A stretch of 64,000 nucleotides of DNA from Ophthalmolycus amberensis (taxonomy: Eukaryota > Chordata > Actinopteri > Perciformes > Zoarcidae), in the NCBI GenBank assembly GCA_024529925.1, contig JAFEUB010000912.1:310001-374000 (forward strand). Direction: 5' to 3'. How positions within the stretch are numbered: position 1 is the first letter of the stretch; each line of letters opens with the position of its first letter. Below the pieces are notes generated by a model. The model saw nothing but the letters and a program-made list of their open reading frames with translations, did not search any database and had not been told where the DNA came from. This document shows positions 13,470 to 25,409 of this stretch, one piece after another. Made by a program: the position numbers and the translations under genes.

Positions 13470-14595
13470 GTGTGTGTAGCTAGCTGTGTTGAGGACTTCT
13501 CTTTGCCAACAGTTGTGCACTGACTCATAAACGTGCATATTGTATTCACCAGTGGGAAACTTATATGCTAAGTGAGCAGACATTTCAGTGTTCACAATGC
13601 ACACTTGAGACTGTAATGCACGTGATCAAGTCGCCATCACCTTCTAACAACAAAAAAACAAAAAACACACCCACTTTTAAGCAGAACCTACCCAGCATGG
13701 AGGAATTGCCCCTGTTCACAGGCTTGGGTGGGGGCACAGGGGGCTGCTTGGTGCCATGAGAGGTGGAGGTCGGGGCTACACATGATGACTGTTGAGTGGA
13801 CACACCCGCGGTGGAGACGGACCGAACGGGTTTGGGCGCCACAGCCGCGGGGCCGGAGGGAGAGCAGTACTGGTTTGTGTGGTGGTTGGATGGGGTGCGA
13901 GGTGGAGCCTTGCCGCCAGGTTCAGGGGTGGATGTCATCAGCCACTTTGGAGGCATGACGGTCTGTTTAGGAGGCAGAGGTTCACGCAGGGTGTCCCGCG
14001 AGGCTTCTGGGTCAGGGACAAAATGGCTGTCTGACTCTATGAAAACACAATATCATGGGGATACGTTAGAAAAAAGATTATTCCACCAAATAACTACAGT
14101 ACTCTATGCCATTGAGATTGAGAAATTTAAACAAAAATGCCAGAAACATTTTTAAATCTGTGTACACAAACTACTCTACATGGCGGGCATTTAAAACGTT
14201 TATTTTCATCTTTCCCATTATTGAATTAGTGATATCTCATTATGAAATACCTCTACATGGCTATAAGGGCTTCAGTGCAGGGACTGAGCAGTGAGCCATC
14301 TTCTGCTGCTACACCACTCAAAAGCGCTCTCTGCAAAAGCACTTGTTTGAGAATTGTATTATCCAGAGATCAGCTGTGAAGATAAACACAGTAGGCAGCT
14401 GCAATTACCACCAAAGACCCACCTCCCACTGCCCACCCCACAGCAGCCCCCACGCTGCTGATGCTGCTGCTGCTCCCACGCCATTCCTCAAAGCTGCAGC
14501 TCTGAAGTTCAGGGTTATTTATTTACAGGCGAGCCTTTATCACTGTGATGTCACACAACCAAAGAGGAAATCATCCAGAGGAAAGAAGGAAGTGA

Positions 14596-14652
<57 letters not shown>

Positions 14653-17600
14653 AGAAAGCAGGAGATGTGATAAAGATAGAAAAGGAGTGGGAGGGAAAAA
14701 AAGCAGCATCAGAGAGAGAGAAAGGAAAAAGGAAAAAACAAGGTGAGACAGAGAAACATGAAGGAAAGTTGGAGAAAATATCCGATCAACAGAAAGAGTT
14801 CTCGTTTCCTATAGTAGTTCTGCATTGGCAGTTTCAATATGATGCATTATGATATCTATTTTCTTTTCATTTCTGTCGTTGCAACCCATGCCCCACATGT
14901 GGGTCACTCAGGTTCCCTCTCGTCTTACCGACATACTTTTGTACATCGCTGCCATCGCTGCCAAAGTGTTAAAAAAATGAAAGTGGTTCACGTGTCACAC
15001 GAGTGATAACTGGACAACTGAGATCTAAAAACAGCAGAAAACACGATTATTTCTCAAAGTGTAATGTTTCAGTAAAATCAATTAGCTGTGGGTCTTCACC
15101 AATTATCACTCAACTGACAGTGTTCGCGTTAAAGGGCAATAACGGGCGTAGTGACTGTGCCACATTAATGAGGAGAAGAGAGGACGAGCTATTCCCTCAT
15201 GCTCCTGAATAAGAAGCGTAGCTGGAGCAGGGCCCCCGGGAGCCGACAGGAGCCCGGCTATATCTGGGCACATAAGCAGGAGAGTGACAGCAGGAGTCAG
15301 TGAAAGCATACATAGAGGGACGAATCACATCTTCAAACATGTATGAAGGAGGTCAGATTGTAAAATATACACCATGTGTCTTTGATTTGACCACAGTGAT
15401 GACCCCTACAGGGATCTTATGATTACAGCTTTTTTAATAAATTGGTGGAAGATCTAAAACAAAATGACTGACCTCTGCGGGCCCTTCCCTCCTCAGCGGA
15501 TGCATGGCGAGGGAGTGTGGGCTTCCAGTCCGCCTCTGCAGGTCGACTCCTCCTGCCATCCTCCGACGGGGCCTTCTGCAGCCCGGGCCTCTTCTGCCCG
15601 TCCTCGGGGTGAAGTCGCCCCCCACGTCGGCACTCCTCCGCCTGGCCGTGGCTCTGGCCCTGCCAGACCATATTAGGCTTCCACTCGCCCTCAACGTGTG
15701 CACGTGGCCCCACCCCTGCGCTTCTCCGCACGTCCTCGTGCAGTCCCGTGCCCCTGGAGCCCAGAGCTCCTCGGCGGTCTCCGTCAGAGGGAGACCAACC
15801 CCTGCGGTCGTCCGGCTGGGCGAGCCAGGCCGGGTTCATCCTAAAGTCCGACTCTGAAGGGAGTTTGCCCTGATTGCACGGACTCCTGCCGCCACTGACG
15901 ACTCCTCCACCGACCCCTCCTCCACCTCCACCTCCTCCTCCACCTCCTCCTCCTCCTCCTCCTCCTCCGACCCCAGTGCTCACAGGCAGAGTGTGGCCGT
16001 TCTTCACGTAGAGCTGCTTGTTGTGTGTATCTGCATCTGAAACTGTAAAAGAATATAAAAGAATATTTTCTCTAGAAATCTACAAGACCAGAAACACTAA
16101 ATATGTGTTCAACCTAAATTATTCCAAATGTTTCATCCTCTTTTGTTTGATATTGTAGAATATTTTGCCATTATATTGTTCCTTCCCTCTTAAGGCTAAA
16201 TGTAAAACAACAGAGGGGATGAAACAATTAGTAAATAGATCCATTAATTCATCAACAGAATGAATGCACAATCTTTTTGCTTTATCCTTTGGATCATTTT
16301 CCAGGCAAAAATGTCAAAAACCTGCTGGTTCTTGCTTCTTTGATGTGAGGATCGGTTTACTTAAACTAAAGACCTCCAGTATCGTTCCTGATCTGTTGCT
16401 CTTACATATCTAGTAATTTAAAGTCGACATCTTGGGCCCCGAGGCTATTTTCTGACATTTTAAATAAGGAACGGATGAATCAATAATGAAAATAACACTG
16501 AGTTGCAGCCACTTCCACAGTGAAACACGGAAGGTACCCTTAACCCAAGCCCCGTAGACAGAGTCTATGTTTGTTGGTGTGATGACGGAGCAGCTGTAGC
16601 TTTAATAAATGGGCTTCTGCAGCAGCAGCGGGGCCAGCGTTACGCTTGCACACACCCCTCTCAAAGCTATTTTGCTGCAGGGCACAATTTGTTCCACTTC
16701 TCCTCAGCTCTGGAGTGTGGCATGCCATTTTAAACAGATATTACATTACTTTTAAAAACAGCAAGGTGAAAGGTCAATTTGCCTTTTTTTGGAAATATGT
16801 TTCAGACACCTGCTGGTTAGGGTGGACAGTGTTCCTGCCATCACGTACTGATGACTTAACAGTACTGTCCTGTGTGGGTGTTAGCCTCAGGGCCGCTGCT
16901 GTCAGTAACAGACACGTCAGATGTTTCACACAAGCACTCTTACCGTTGTCCGGGACCTCCTTCAGCACGCCCTGTTCTATAAGCTCCTGCCGCGTCCGCC
17001 GCGTCGACATCTTTCTCTCCAGTTCTGCCGTCAATAAGCAGAATTCACATTACACAGCTGTCTTTTTTCCCGGGGAAACGGTGCTTCAGTGAACACATTT
17101 AGAATGTGAATTCAAAGATGCAAGTTTAGAGATCTTTCCTCAACAGGATATTCTGTGAGCAGCTTATTGTGGGTGCACTGAAAACACGAGGAGAGCCATA
17201 GAGGCCTGTACCATTCAGGCAGGAACCCAAGCATTGAGGAATTTTGATGAATGCAACCGATATGACCAGTGAGGAAGGAGGGGGATGCACTCGCACCACA
17301 AAACACAATGAGTTCACACCACAAACCTTCTGAAGTTTCCTTGAACCTGTCGCTGCTTTTCTTCTTCCGCCACTTCCACGGCTTGAAGATCTTGCCGAGG
17401 GTGGCGAACTTGCCCTTGCGCTTTGGGGGAGGGGTGCTGTCCCCCGTGCTGAACCCCTCTCCCACCATAGGGCTGTGGTGCTGCTCAGCTTCATCATCTA
17501 AAGATAAAAGAAGCAATTCAATATAAATCCAACTCTTTTAACCCGACTTGCGCAGCTTCAAACTAAACACCGGAGCATGGGAACTAGATCCATCCATCAG

Positions 17601-18211
17601 CAGTCGCAATATTGTGAAGTCTCGATTCTAACTGAGCTCATCTGCTGTCTTTGTAAAGAGGGCCGTGCTCATCATGGCGGTTATTATCTTTAGCTGCCAC
17701 TTCTCGGGGACTGAGTGTGCTTTGGCAGGGCGATGCTGAGAGCTCATGGACTCCTCCACATAGCCACAGTTAACAGGAGAGGTCTGACGCTGGCGTTCAG
17801 CCAGGCTTTCTCGCTGTCAAGTGCTCACATTCCTTGGCTGGATGGAGAGTAGTGCCTTATCAGCCTTTCAGCCCTCGCTGCCTCTATAGAGAGGTATCCA
17901 CATGGATGCAGCTATACAGTTAGCAGAATGTGCTCGTGGCCATGAACGCATGCAGGCAACAATCAAAAAGCGAAGCGTTTTCAAAGAACACGGATCGTTA
18001 TGAGATGCCATTAACGCTTAAAAAGTGCTCCATTAAATGGCATTCTGCAGTCACGGTTAAATATACCGGGCTACGTGATTGACAGGCCAACTGATAGGGT
18101 GCTGAGCTCAGAGAGAGTTTCAAACATTAGCTCTTCCAAGGCTGCAGCTGCTGTACTCAGACATAATATTTACCAGTGGAGAGAGAACGAGCTCTGATTT
18201 AAAACATCCAG

Positions 18212-18242
<31 letters not shown>

Positions 18243-21200
18243 GACACACACACACAGGAAGTCTCTGCAACAATAATGCCTCGCAGTCTGATTCCCACAA
18301 CAATATGCTCACATACAATACCCACAGTGCTGATGTGGCATACATAGCAGTCCAATCAAGAAGGCAGGAGACATAATAACAACTATAATGTCATTGCTCG
18401 GTGGAAACTGACTCTTCGTGTGACACACACACACAGCGGGGACGTCAGGGTTCGCGATGGACCAGCAGCCCTGGAGCTGGCAGAGTTTCAGTATCTTGCT
18501 ACGGGACATTTTAGCACGCTAGATGGTTGCTGACACAGGATTCAAACCCTTTTTGCAGCTGAAGGACAGAGTCTTTAACCGCTACCTCAATGCTGCTGGT
18601 GGGGTAAAATTTGAACCGAATGCTTACATAGTGCTTAAAAGGCCTGAAAAACGTCCGAAACAGTTCAAATCATAACAGTACAAATTCAAGCACTACTGCT
18701 AATTCCTAAGCCAGGCTTTGTTGTTATGTCCTGTAAAGTTACAATTTTGACAAGCCTTTCAAAAACCACACACTAGTCTACCTGGAAGAGGGTTGTTAAG
18801 CGTCCAGCTTCCATGGTGGCGGGACTTGAAACAGCATGCCATTGGGAAGCAGGAAGCCTTCAAATAGACTGTCCTGTATCCCAATAAAAAAAAGGCCTGA
18901 AAGACAAGTCGTAGAGAGCTGTTTGAAACTACAGCAAAGAGGCTCCGGGTTCAAGGGACATGTCCGCACCGTGGAGATCCAGCTTATCTTGGCAAGGTAG
19001 AAATCGGAGGATTCAGACCAGCTGCCATAACATCCAGATTAAGCATTGCTCAAGGCAGCCTGTGATCCAGAACTGAGGTTCTCACACAGCGGACTGCTCC
19101 GTCAGAGGAGCCTCTGACACGGTGGCTCAAGCTGAAGCCAGTGAAGCAGGGTAAGAGCTGCCTGTGCCAGGCCCGCACACTCCACAGCACTGCAGAGATG
19201 ACGATCGCAGTGGACTCAGCCCATGCAGCAGGCATCCATTTGAAAAAGACGACTGACTTCGTTCATTAGCCGGGGATGCCCGATTGAAAAATGTGTCAAT
19301 CAACCGACACAGGAGAAAAAGTACGGTACATCCAACTCTGTTATCGCATTCAAGAGAGCTGTGGATCCACTCAGAATGATTCTTCACAGATACAGAGGGA
19401 AACTCTGCCGACATGTCGTAGTTTCAGCTCTAGCGAGGAGAGGTCTGGTGTGTGGTGGCACTCCAGCTGTGTGTGACTGTGGGAGTGGGAATAAAGGGTA
19501 CAAAAGAGCTACAAAGAGAGAAAAAGTACAGGGGTTCTGGATGGGGGGGGGGGGGGCAGCCTGGAAACACAGGGAGGAAACAGCACTCCACCCTGATTCT
19601 GTGACCGAGAACAAAGACAACCTCTTCCCCTCAAACTCAACAACACAGCTGGCTCATGGAAACACGGCGCTGAAACGTGCAACACATTGAAACTAATTCA
19701 TATTCTGACCGTTAAACGTCTTGATGATACAAAACCATTTCCATTCAGAACAAGGCCGGAAACAGAATTTAAGTAGTCATGCTCTGTAATCAGGAGCTGT
19801 GCCAAGATAAGGAACCAGTCAGGAAACATGGGGGTGTGTGACAGTGTGTGTGTGTGTGTGTGTGTGTGTGTTCCTCTGACGTACTCCCATCCTAAAGCCA
19901 CACCTACCACTCTCTGAAACATCTCCCAGAGAGGCCAGATTTCCCTCTAACCTCATGATTCAATGAGTCATGGCAGGCCTGGTCAGGTGAGCGTGTGGTT
20001 AAAGGAGATTGTTGTTTTAAAGAGGACCCGGCCTTTTAGCCAATCCGCTAGCAAAAGGCATCCTGATCACTTACATAAGACACCACCTTCCATGGGGCGC
20101 AATGGTTTAGGAAATACCTCCAACCTCATTATAACACTTGGCAGGTCATATAATACATTTTAATCTACTTAACTGACTGCCACAAAAAGAGGTTATAATA
20201 ACTGCGATTGCTTCTTATGTGCCCTAAAACCATTCAACCATTTAAAACCAAATAGCATAGTAACAGTAAATCAAATGAAGTTTGTTGTTGCTGTTTAAGG
20301 TAAGGAATGTTTTCATCTGTCCTACAAATTCACTACTTTCTACTTAACCCACGGTCAAGATCTATAATTAAAGATGAATTCTGTCCGTAGGTTTTACTCT
20401 GTAATATAACAAAGTACGATAATCAAAAGGGGAAAAATTGAGAATAAATCCAAAATGATGTAAAAGCTCTCAGAATCAGCTACAATCTCCATTTCCAATA
20501 ATAGAAAAAAAGTATTTCAATATCTAAATTACGGAGAAAATACCTTTCTTGTGCGCTGTAACATAAGAAAACTAAGTGCGCAACACATGAGTGTGTAAAA
20601 ACACAGCTGAGATTCATCCACATGATCCCGGTGATTTAACATTCCTTGTGGTGGTGAAAGTGAAGGAGGGGGCGGAGAGAAAGGAGACTGCACACTTGAT
20701 TATACAATCTCCAACCCTTATCTCCCCTCTACGCTTTAATTCATTGAAAAACTCATTTCATGCCGTGTTTGTTGCTGCTGAGGAACGCAAGACTAGTGTC
20801 AAAATACACACAGAGTTTCATGAGTGAGTCCAGGAACTCACCGCCATTGTTGTGTTGTTGTGGGTCCTGAGCCGGGGTCTCCACACGAAGGCTCTGTCCC
20901 ATGATCCAGCCCCTAAGGGGCCCCTACCTGTCCTGCACCCAGAAACGTGCACACTACACCGGACAGCCGCACCTGCCTTCCTCCTTCTTCAACAAAGTCT
21001 CCTGGTCTCGTCTACCTCAGGTCTTTTCTGTGTTTCCCTCGTCTACGCCTTTCAGTTCAGTTCAGTCCCCCCCCCCCCCCCCCCCGTCCGTCCGTCCCTC
21101 CCTCCTGCAATCTCCTTAAGACCTTCCCTCCCTCCAGGAGTTTGCCTCCCTCTCCCCCTTGCTCACTGACCCTCCCTCCTTGGCTCGCAGCACAGGTCAA

Positions 21201-21915
21201 CATTCACTGAAAGATGCCTACCATTCCTGGGAGAAAGACAAGTTGTGTTTTCAATTTAACGTGCGGTATGCGGTACAATGTGTGCTTCCAGTAATGTATG
21301 CTAAGTGGTGCAGCGGGTCTCAGGAGAACAAGGACTTTTAACACTGTGATCCAGAAACAGAAGAGCGAGACTCAAAACCTCAGACCACAATGTATGCTTT
21401 GAAAACAATCCTCCGCCTCACACGTTGGTGTGAGTATTTTCTTGCCTCGCTGGCGCTGAGATGACAATGAGAACAGGAGCTAGAGTTAGACAGAGTCTGT
21501 ATAAGCCATTCCTAAATGAGTGATGCATCTAACCCGACAAGCAAAAAGCTTAAAGTTAGTCTGGACGTGAAGGATGGAGCTGAAGGAAATTGGAGCAATT
21601 TCAATCAACGCCCTCAATCAGTAGAAATGACATGACTTTTTTGGGACATGGGAATGATGGATCACAAGTCGATCTGACCGTTGCTGCTGCTGCTGTTTCC
21701 ATATCCAGCATGAATTGCACTGTAATAAGCTAACTAATACTGGTTTTTAGAACCGACACAGGGTGTTTATCATGCCGCTCACCCCTCTTATTGCCCCCAG
21801 ACACCATTTTATGCACATCTCCAAGTCTCTTATCACAATTTGAACAGTCTTGGGAGGTATTAGCATGACTTTGAAACATGTTTGTCAAGGAGCGCTGTCC
21901 TGTTTGGGGCTAGAA

Positions 21916-21967
<52 letters not shown>

Positions 21968-23212
21968 TGCAGGAAAGAAAAAGAGACAGCTTTCTCTAAA
22001 CTAGAAGAAAGGAGGGAGCGCAGACCGGACCCCTGAATTAGAGCTTTGATTCCTTTTGAGGTTTGTGTCTTAGGTCTGACTGCTCCTCAGAGGAATCCAG
22101 AGCATTGAGCGGCGTCATTATGCCTCCATAGATCAGAGTTTTCTGAGCGTTTGGCTGCATCTCAAGCGGTTTCTAAAGATGGAGAGCTAGTGTGTTCGAC
22201 GGCGTTCCTTTTCTCTCCCTGTGCCCCAAATACAGCCTCCACACCGGGCCGGCTTCCAGGGAGAGCTGAGCCAATCCGCATGAGCCCAGAACCTGTTGGC
22301 CTGACCTGGATAACAGACTGGGCCAGGCTACTTCAGTAGGCACACAGACTGAGGCAGGTACACACACACACCCATCCAACATGGGGACAGTATGGCGCTA
22401 TAAAGTTATGGGTCACTGCTGCGAGTCTCATTCATGATAGATAACTAGTATTTTTTTCAAACATTTTAACATATGCTTCATCATTTTCTGTAAGGACATG
22501 GTTTATTATCGTTAGTATACTCTCCTGTCTGAACGATACATTTGAAGCTACCGCCAGCAGCTATTGAGCCTAGCTTAGCTTAGCACAAAGACTAGAAACA
22601 GGGGGAAACAGCTAGCCTGGCTCTGTCCAAAGGTAACAAACTCCACCAGGAAGTGCACGCCCGTAAAACAACAAACTGTCATTTTTTTAATGAAACTGAT
22701 TAAATAAATCACATATAGTTATAATAACCATATTACCCCAAATGTGTGACTATTGCTTTAATAGAAACGCAACACTAATAACACACCTGTAGATGTTTTT
22801 CAGTCTTGTAGTGCTGTTATTATGAAGAAGCCACAGGAAGTGATAGTCACTAGGGAAGGTTTAGGCTATGAACATTTGGGCTTTTTAACTGCCTGTTCAG
22901 TTTTACAAAAGGGAACTGGTTAACTGAAGACCTTCAGGTCACGGTTAAACCAATTTAACGATGAATCACACGGACTTATGCCAACCAGGGAATAGTCCCA
23001 GAGAAGCCGAGCGTTGGGAGGGGAAACTGATTCCTCAATCAGGCCCCAAGTTTGAGATGTTTGGCAGGAGGAGCTCACAACACGTACAGAGACTAGACAC
23101 ACCCCATAAACAGTGGACGTATAGTTGAGTGGCTCCACAGCTCTCTCCACAGCGTTAACACCGCACTTAACAAACCACAACGGGCAACTTGGTACTCACC
23201 ACGATTTTCCAT
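7760..23212 (-). CDS. phactr4: Phosphatase and actin regulator 4 (PHACTR4)
   Basis: PHACTR4 binds protein phosphatase 1 and G-actin and acts in cofilin and Rho signalling in migrating cells. Coding exons (minus): 23200-23212, 17327-17497, 16944-17024, 15473-16042, 13692-14036, 10550-11066, 10114-10379, 9788-9983, 9549-9604, 9089-9150, 8869-9006, 8661-8737 and 7760-7775. They sum to 2508 nt, or 835 residues. The N-terminus MENRDDEAEQ resembles human MEDPFEEADQ. Next come KIFKPWKWRKKK, the first RPEL motif (about residues 62-88), a long proline- and glycine-rich disordered region, an acidic block (exon 10114-10379) and three C-terminal RPEL repeats. The protein ends with the PP1-binding tail KPWTKLTPADK...MEVHEESRIYTRFHRP. 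The family-specific C-terminus supports PHACTR, and the N-terminus points to member 4. Alternative 5' ends and a cassette exon are listed separately. Confidence 0.93.
11692..11723. repeat. CATC tetranucleotide microsatellite
   Basis: A run of CATC/ATCC units in the phactr4 intron between 11066 and 12114. Confidence 0.9.
12114..12245 (-). CDS. phactr4: Probable in-frame cassette exon of phactr4 (44 codons)
   Basis: This is a 132-nt open segment with a strong pyrimidine tract (CCTCCGTCTCCTCCCTGTTAG) before it and a CAG|gtaaaagg donor after it. Both ends are phase 1. They match the upstream exon (ends CTG G) and the downstream exon (starts GT GAC), so inclusion adds 44 residues (2640 nt in total) and skipping also keeps frame. 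The peptide includes GENAQLPLYWSCWKRECDYD followed by VYLSLPVYLCRRAGG. It is unusually rich in Cys, Tyr and Trp for this otherwise disordered region. I do not recognise it in human PHACTR4. Confidence 0.6.
12551..12800. repeat. Dispersed fish repeat, copy 1
   Basis: It contains AGTTAGCCTGGCTCTGTCCA, the core of a short interspersed element that I recall as common in percomorph genomes. The same core occurs near 22610 and 33838. Boundaries are approximate. Confidence 0.5.
13419..13477. repeat. TG dinucleotide microsatellite
   Basis: An interrupted TG array of about 59 bp in the phactr4 intron downstream of the exon at 13692-14036. Confidence 0.9.
14037..15472 (-). other. phactr4 intron with a long GA microsatellite
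   Basis: The only distinctive content is the GA array at 14598-14651 and purine-rich sequence after it. No exon is recognisable. Confidence 0.5.
14598..14651. repeat. GA dinucleotide microsatellite
   Basis: An almost perfect GA array of about 54 bp in a phactr4 intron, followed by purine-rich sequence. Confidence 0.95.
15905..15972 (-). repeat. Glycine-codon repeat inside a phactr4 exon
   Basis: A run of GGA/GGT codons encodes about 18 glycines in a row, bounded by valines, in exon 15473-16042. It lies in the disordered segment just after the first RPEL motif. The repeat is an imperfect trinucleotide array and probably varies in length. Confidence 0.8.
17498..20841 (-). other. phactr4 intron upstream of the exon ending at 17497
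   Basis: About 3.3 kb without a recognisable exon. It includes CT/CA repeats near 18210-18256, a G-run near 19544 and a TG array near 19840-19871. Nothing else is identifiable. Confidence 0.5.
20842..20902 (-). CDS. phactr4: Alternative first coding exon of phactr4 (MGQ form)
   Basis: An ATG at 20902 opens 20 codons (MGQSLRVETPAQ...QQHNNG). They end in phase 1 at a good donor (GGCG|gtgagt). This joins in frame to the exon ending at 17497, replacing the MENRD start. As I recall, human PHACTR4 also has an alternative isoform that begins MGQ, which supports a second promoter. The exon's 5' end and transcription start are not visible. Confidence 0.6.
21914..21966. repeat. GA dinucleotide microsatellite
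   Basis: A GA array of about 53 bp, 1 kb upstream of the alternative first exon of phactr4 in gene sense. Confidence 0.95.
22541..22770. repeat. Dispersed fish repeat, copy 2
   Basis: This is the fullest copy in the window. It has GAAGCTACCGCCAGCAGC, then TAGCTTAGCTTAGCA, AACAGGGGGAAACAGCTAGC and CTGGCTCTGTCCAAAGG. The order matches the copy near 33.8 kb. Boundaries are approximate. Confidence 0.65.
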
Positions 23213-25034
23213 TACAGAGTTTGAGGCGCACCGATCGACGGCTCCTGAAAAACAACAGTTGGAGCATCAACAGCAGGTTGAGAAGTGAGCTGAGACACAC
23301 TAGTTAAACCAGTGCAGCAGCAGCAGTAACTCAGCGTTTCCTCAAATATGTTTGCAAGTGATGCTCCAAAAAACATCAACACTGTGGTCTTGGAATCATG
23401 AGATATTTGGTCTTAAATGAGCCATAATTAATCTTTTCAGAATAAAAGTATCTGAAGCATCGAACTTAAAGTGATCTGGGAAAGATGAACCCAATGATCC
23501 CCGACGACTTTCATGCCAAATTTAAAATCAAACCATGTGTAGTAACTTCTACTCAGCTGAAATAAATCACATGAATACAGTGAAGTATAAATACAGTATT
23601 CCTATCATAGATGTATCGCTAGATTATACTTTTTAGAAATGACTGGTACAGCATTTATCATTTTGGATACAATGTGTATTTTTACCATTGACAGTGTGTA
23701 TAGCAGCTGAAATGTTTATTACACATAAAGAAATTCTCCAAAACGTAACAGCTGTGGTTATTTATCGTTCAATAGGATGCATGTGGCATTGTATTCATTA
23801 TAAATGACCTTAGTATCATTCATTTGTGTGAATATATATATAAAGGTGTAGACATACACTATAGAAAGTCATGGGTGGGGCGGGGTGGTTGAGGTCCTCA
23901 GCTGCAGTGTACCAGCAGCTGTTCAGGTCTCCAGCATGCTTCAGATGGCAGCTCCACCCATCTTCACCCCTCTGATGAATGAAAAACAAAAAGGATGAGA
24001 TGACGGTCAGTCTTAAAGTGCCATCTTCATTTCGATACGGTATGTTGATCGAGCACAACGCTGCGTGAAAAGGTCTTAAAGCCTACGGCGTGGAGATCGA
24101 GCTTCAACCAGAAGACGCAGCAAAAGAATCCACATTCCCTCGTACGTATTTGAGAGGAAGCGTGAAGCAGACGAGACAACGAAGACTCAACATAAAGCTG
24201 CAGTGGGACAATAGATCGGAGAACACACACACACAGTTTGGTAGAACTTGCAGTAGATGGACTACGGCAGACTCCGGTCATCTAAAACAAGACAACGATG
24301 CTACAGTCACGCTCAGAAGTGGATGACTGAAGTGTGAAATGATATGCGTTACGTCACACTGATGGAAGTGTTAAAGTCTGGTGGGAGAACGGTTCCCTGG
24401 CTCTCGTTTCAAACTAGTCACAGGGAAAAAGTCAAAACACTCAATAATGTAATTAAAACACGAGTGCATCACTTCACAACCACAAAGTATCCCGTTTAAG
24501 TATCTGAAGTGGGCAAAAACATTTTGCCATTGATCGTTATAGTTACCGACTGAGCTGGCAAAGCAGATACCTAACAAGTAGTGTTTCTTCATTTTAGGAG
24601 TATAAAAGAGACACAAAGCAGACTGATGGAGCCGCGGGGCAGAGCAGCAGCAGAGCGGGGGAACAGTCAGCTGTGCTTTGACTCAGAGAGGAGGCCGACA
24701 GAAGCTGCTCTCAGTACAACTGAAGACTGGAATACAAACGTTTCTCAGAACAGAAAATGAGAAAATGAGCAGACTCTACTTTCTTGCACCTACTGCACCT
24801 GTTGCATATATTTATTGAGGATTCCCAGAGAAAACAGGATGAGACATGACTGCTAGGATGGACGGCTGACAGAAAGTAGTGAACGACCCATTTCTTCTGC
24901 AACTATTTTGATCATTTAATTTTTGTTTCTGTCATTTTCTTAAAGCACAAAAACAAAACATGTGCTGGTTCCAGCATCTGCTGCCTTTCTGTGTTTTACA
25001 TCATTGTAGCTTTAATATCTAAGTTATCTTAAGG

Positions 25035-25409
25035 CAGTGGTTCTCAAACTGTGGGGCGCGGTGGTATTACAGGTGGGGCGCAGGGGGAAATGGCAGAATT
25101 TTTGTATTTTTTTAGTAGTTGTAATTGTAGTTCTTTTTTGCACAGATATCATTTTTTTGCATTGTTCTAACAAAGTGATTGCACATTTTATTTGTTTTTG
25201 TCTGATGGAGCAATCTGGTTTACTTAAACTTAAAAGTGATTGCAATTTTCTTTATTCTATTTGAAAAAGCACAGACGGAGGAGTCACAAAATGTTGTTTC
25301 AATAAAAATTCAACATAGACCATTTTGTTGCAATTTTGTTGGGGCGGTGGGCATGAACATTTTTCTTCCTCCAAAGTGGGGCGCGACAGAAAAAGTTTGA
25401 GAACCGCTG
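25035..25409. mobile_element. hAT-type miniature inverted-repeat element
   Basis: The 375-bp element begins CAGTGGTTCTCAAACTGTGG and ends with the imperfect complement AAAAGTTTGAGAACCGCTG. GGGGCGCG lies inside the left end, and GGGGCGCGAC precedes the right end. The CAGTGGTTCTCAAA terminus is typical of hAT MITEs. The flanking 8-mers no longer match clearly, suggesting an old insertion. There is no coding capacity. Confidence 0.75.

Larger units (their letters stand above)
20903..23199 (-). other. phactr4 intron and presumed upstream region of the alternative promoter
   Basis: The stretch holds a C-run (about 21066-21084), a GA array (21914-21966) and a dispersed fish repeat (about 22541-22770). 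The alternative promoter for the MGQ exon should lie just upstream of 20902, but I see no clear TATA box. Confidence 0.4.

Noticed and set aside
14343..14852. Plus-strand 169-codon ORF with a long Arg-Glu repeat
   Set aside because: The central half is the translated GA microsatellite and the rest is intronic purine-rich sequence of phactr4.
20842..20852. A start at the ATGGCG just before the 20842 donor
   Set aside because: It would enter exon 17327-17497 in the wrong frame. The upstream ATG at 20902 keeps frame and gives the MGQ start.
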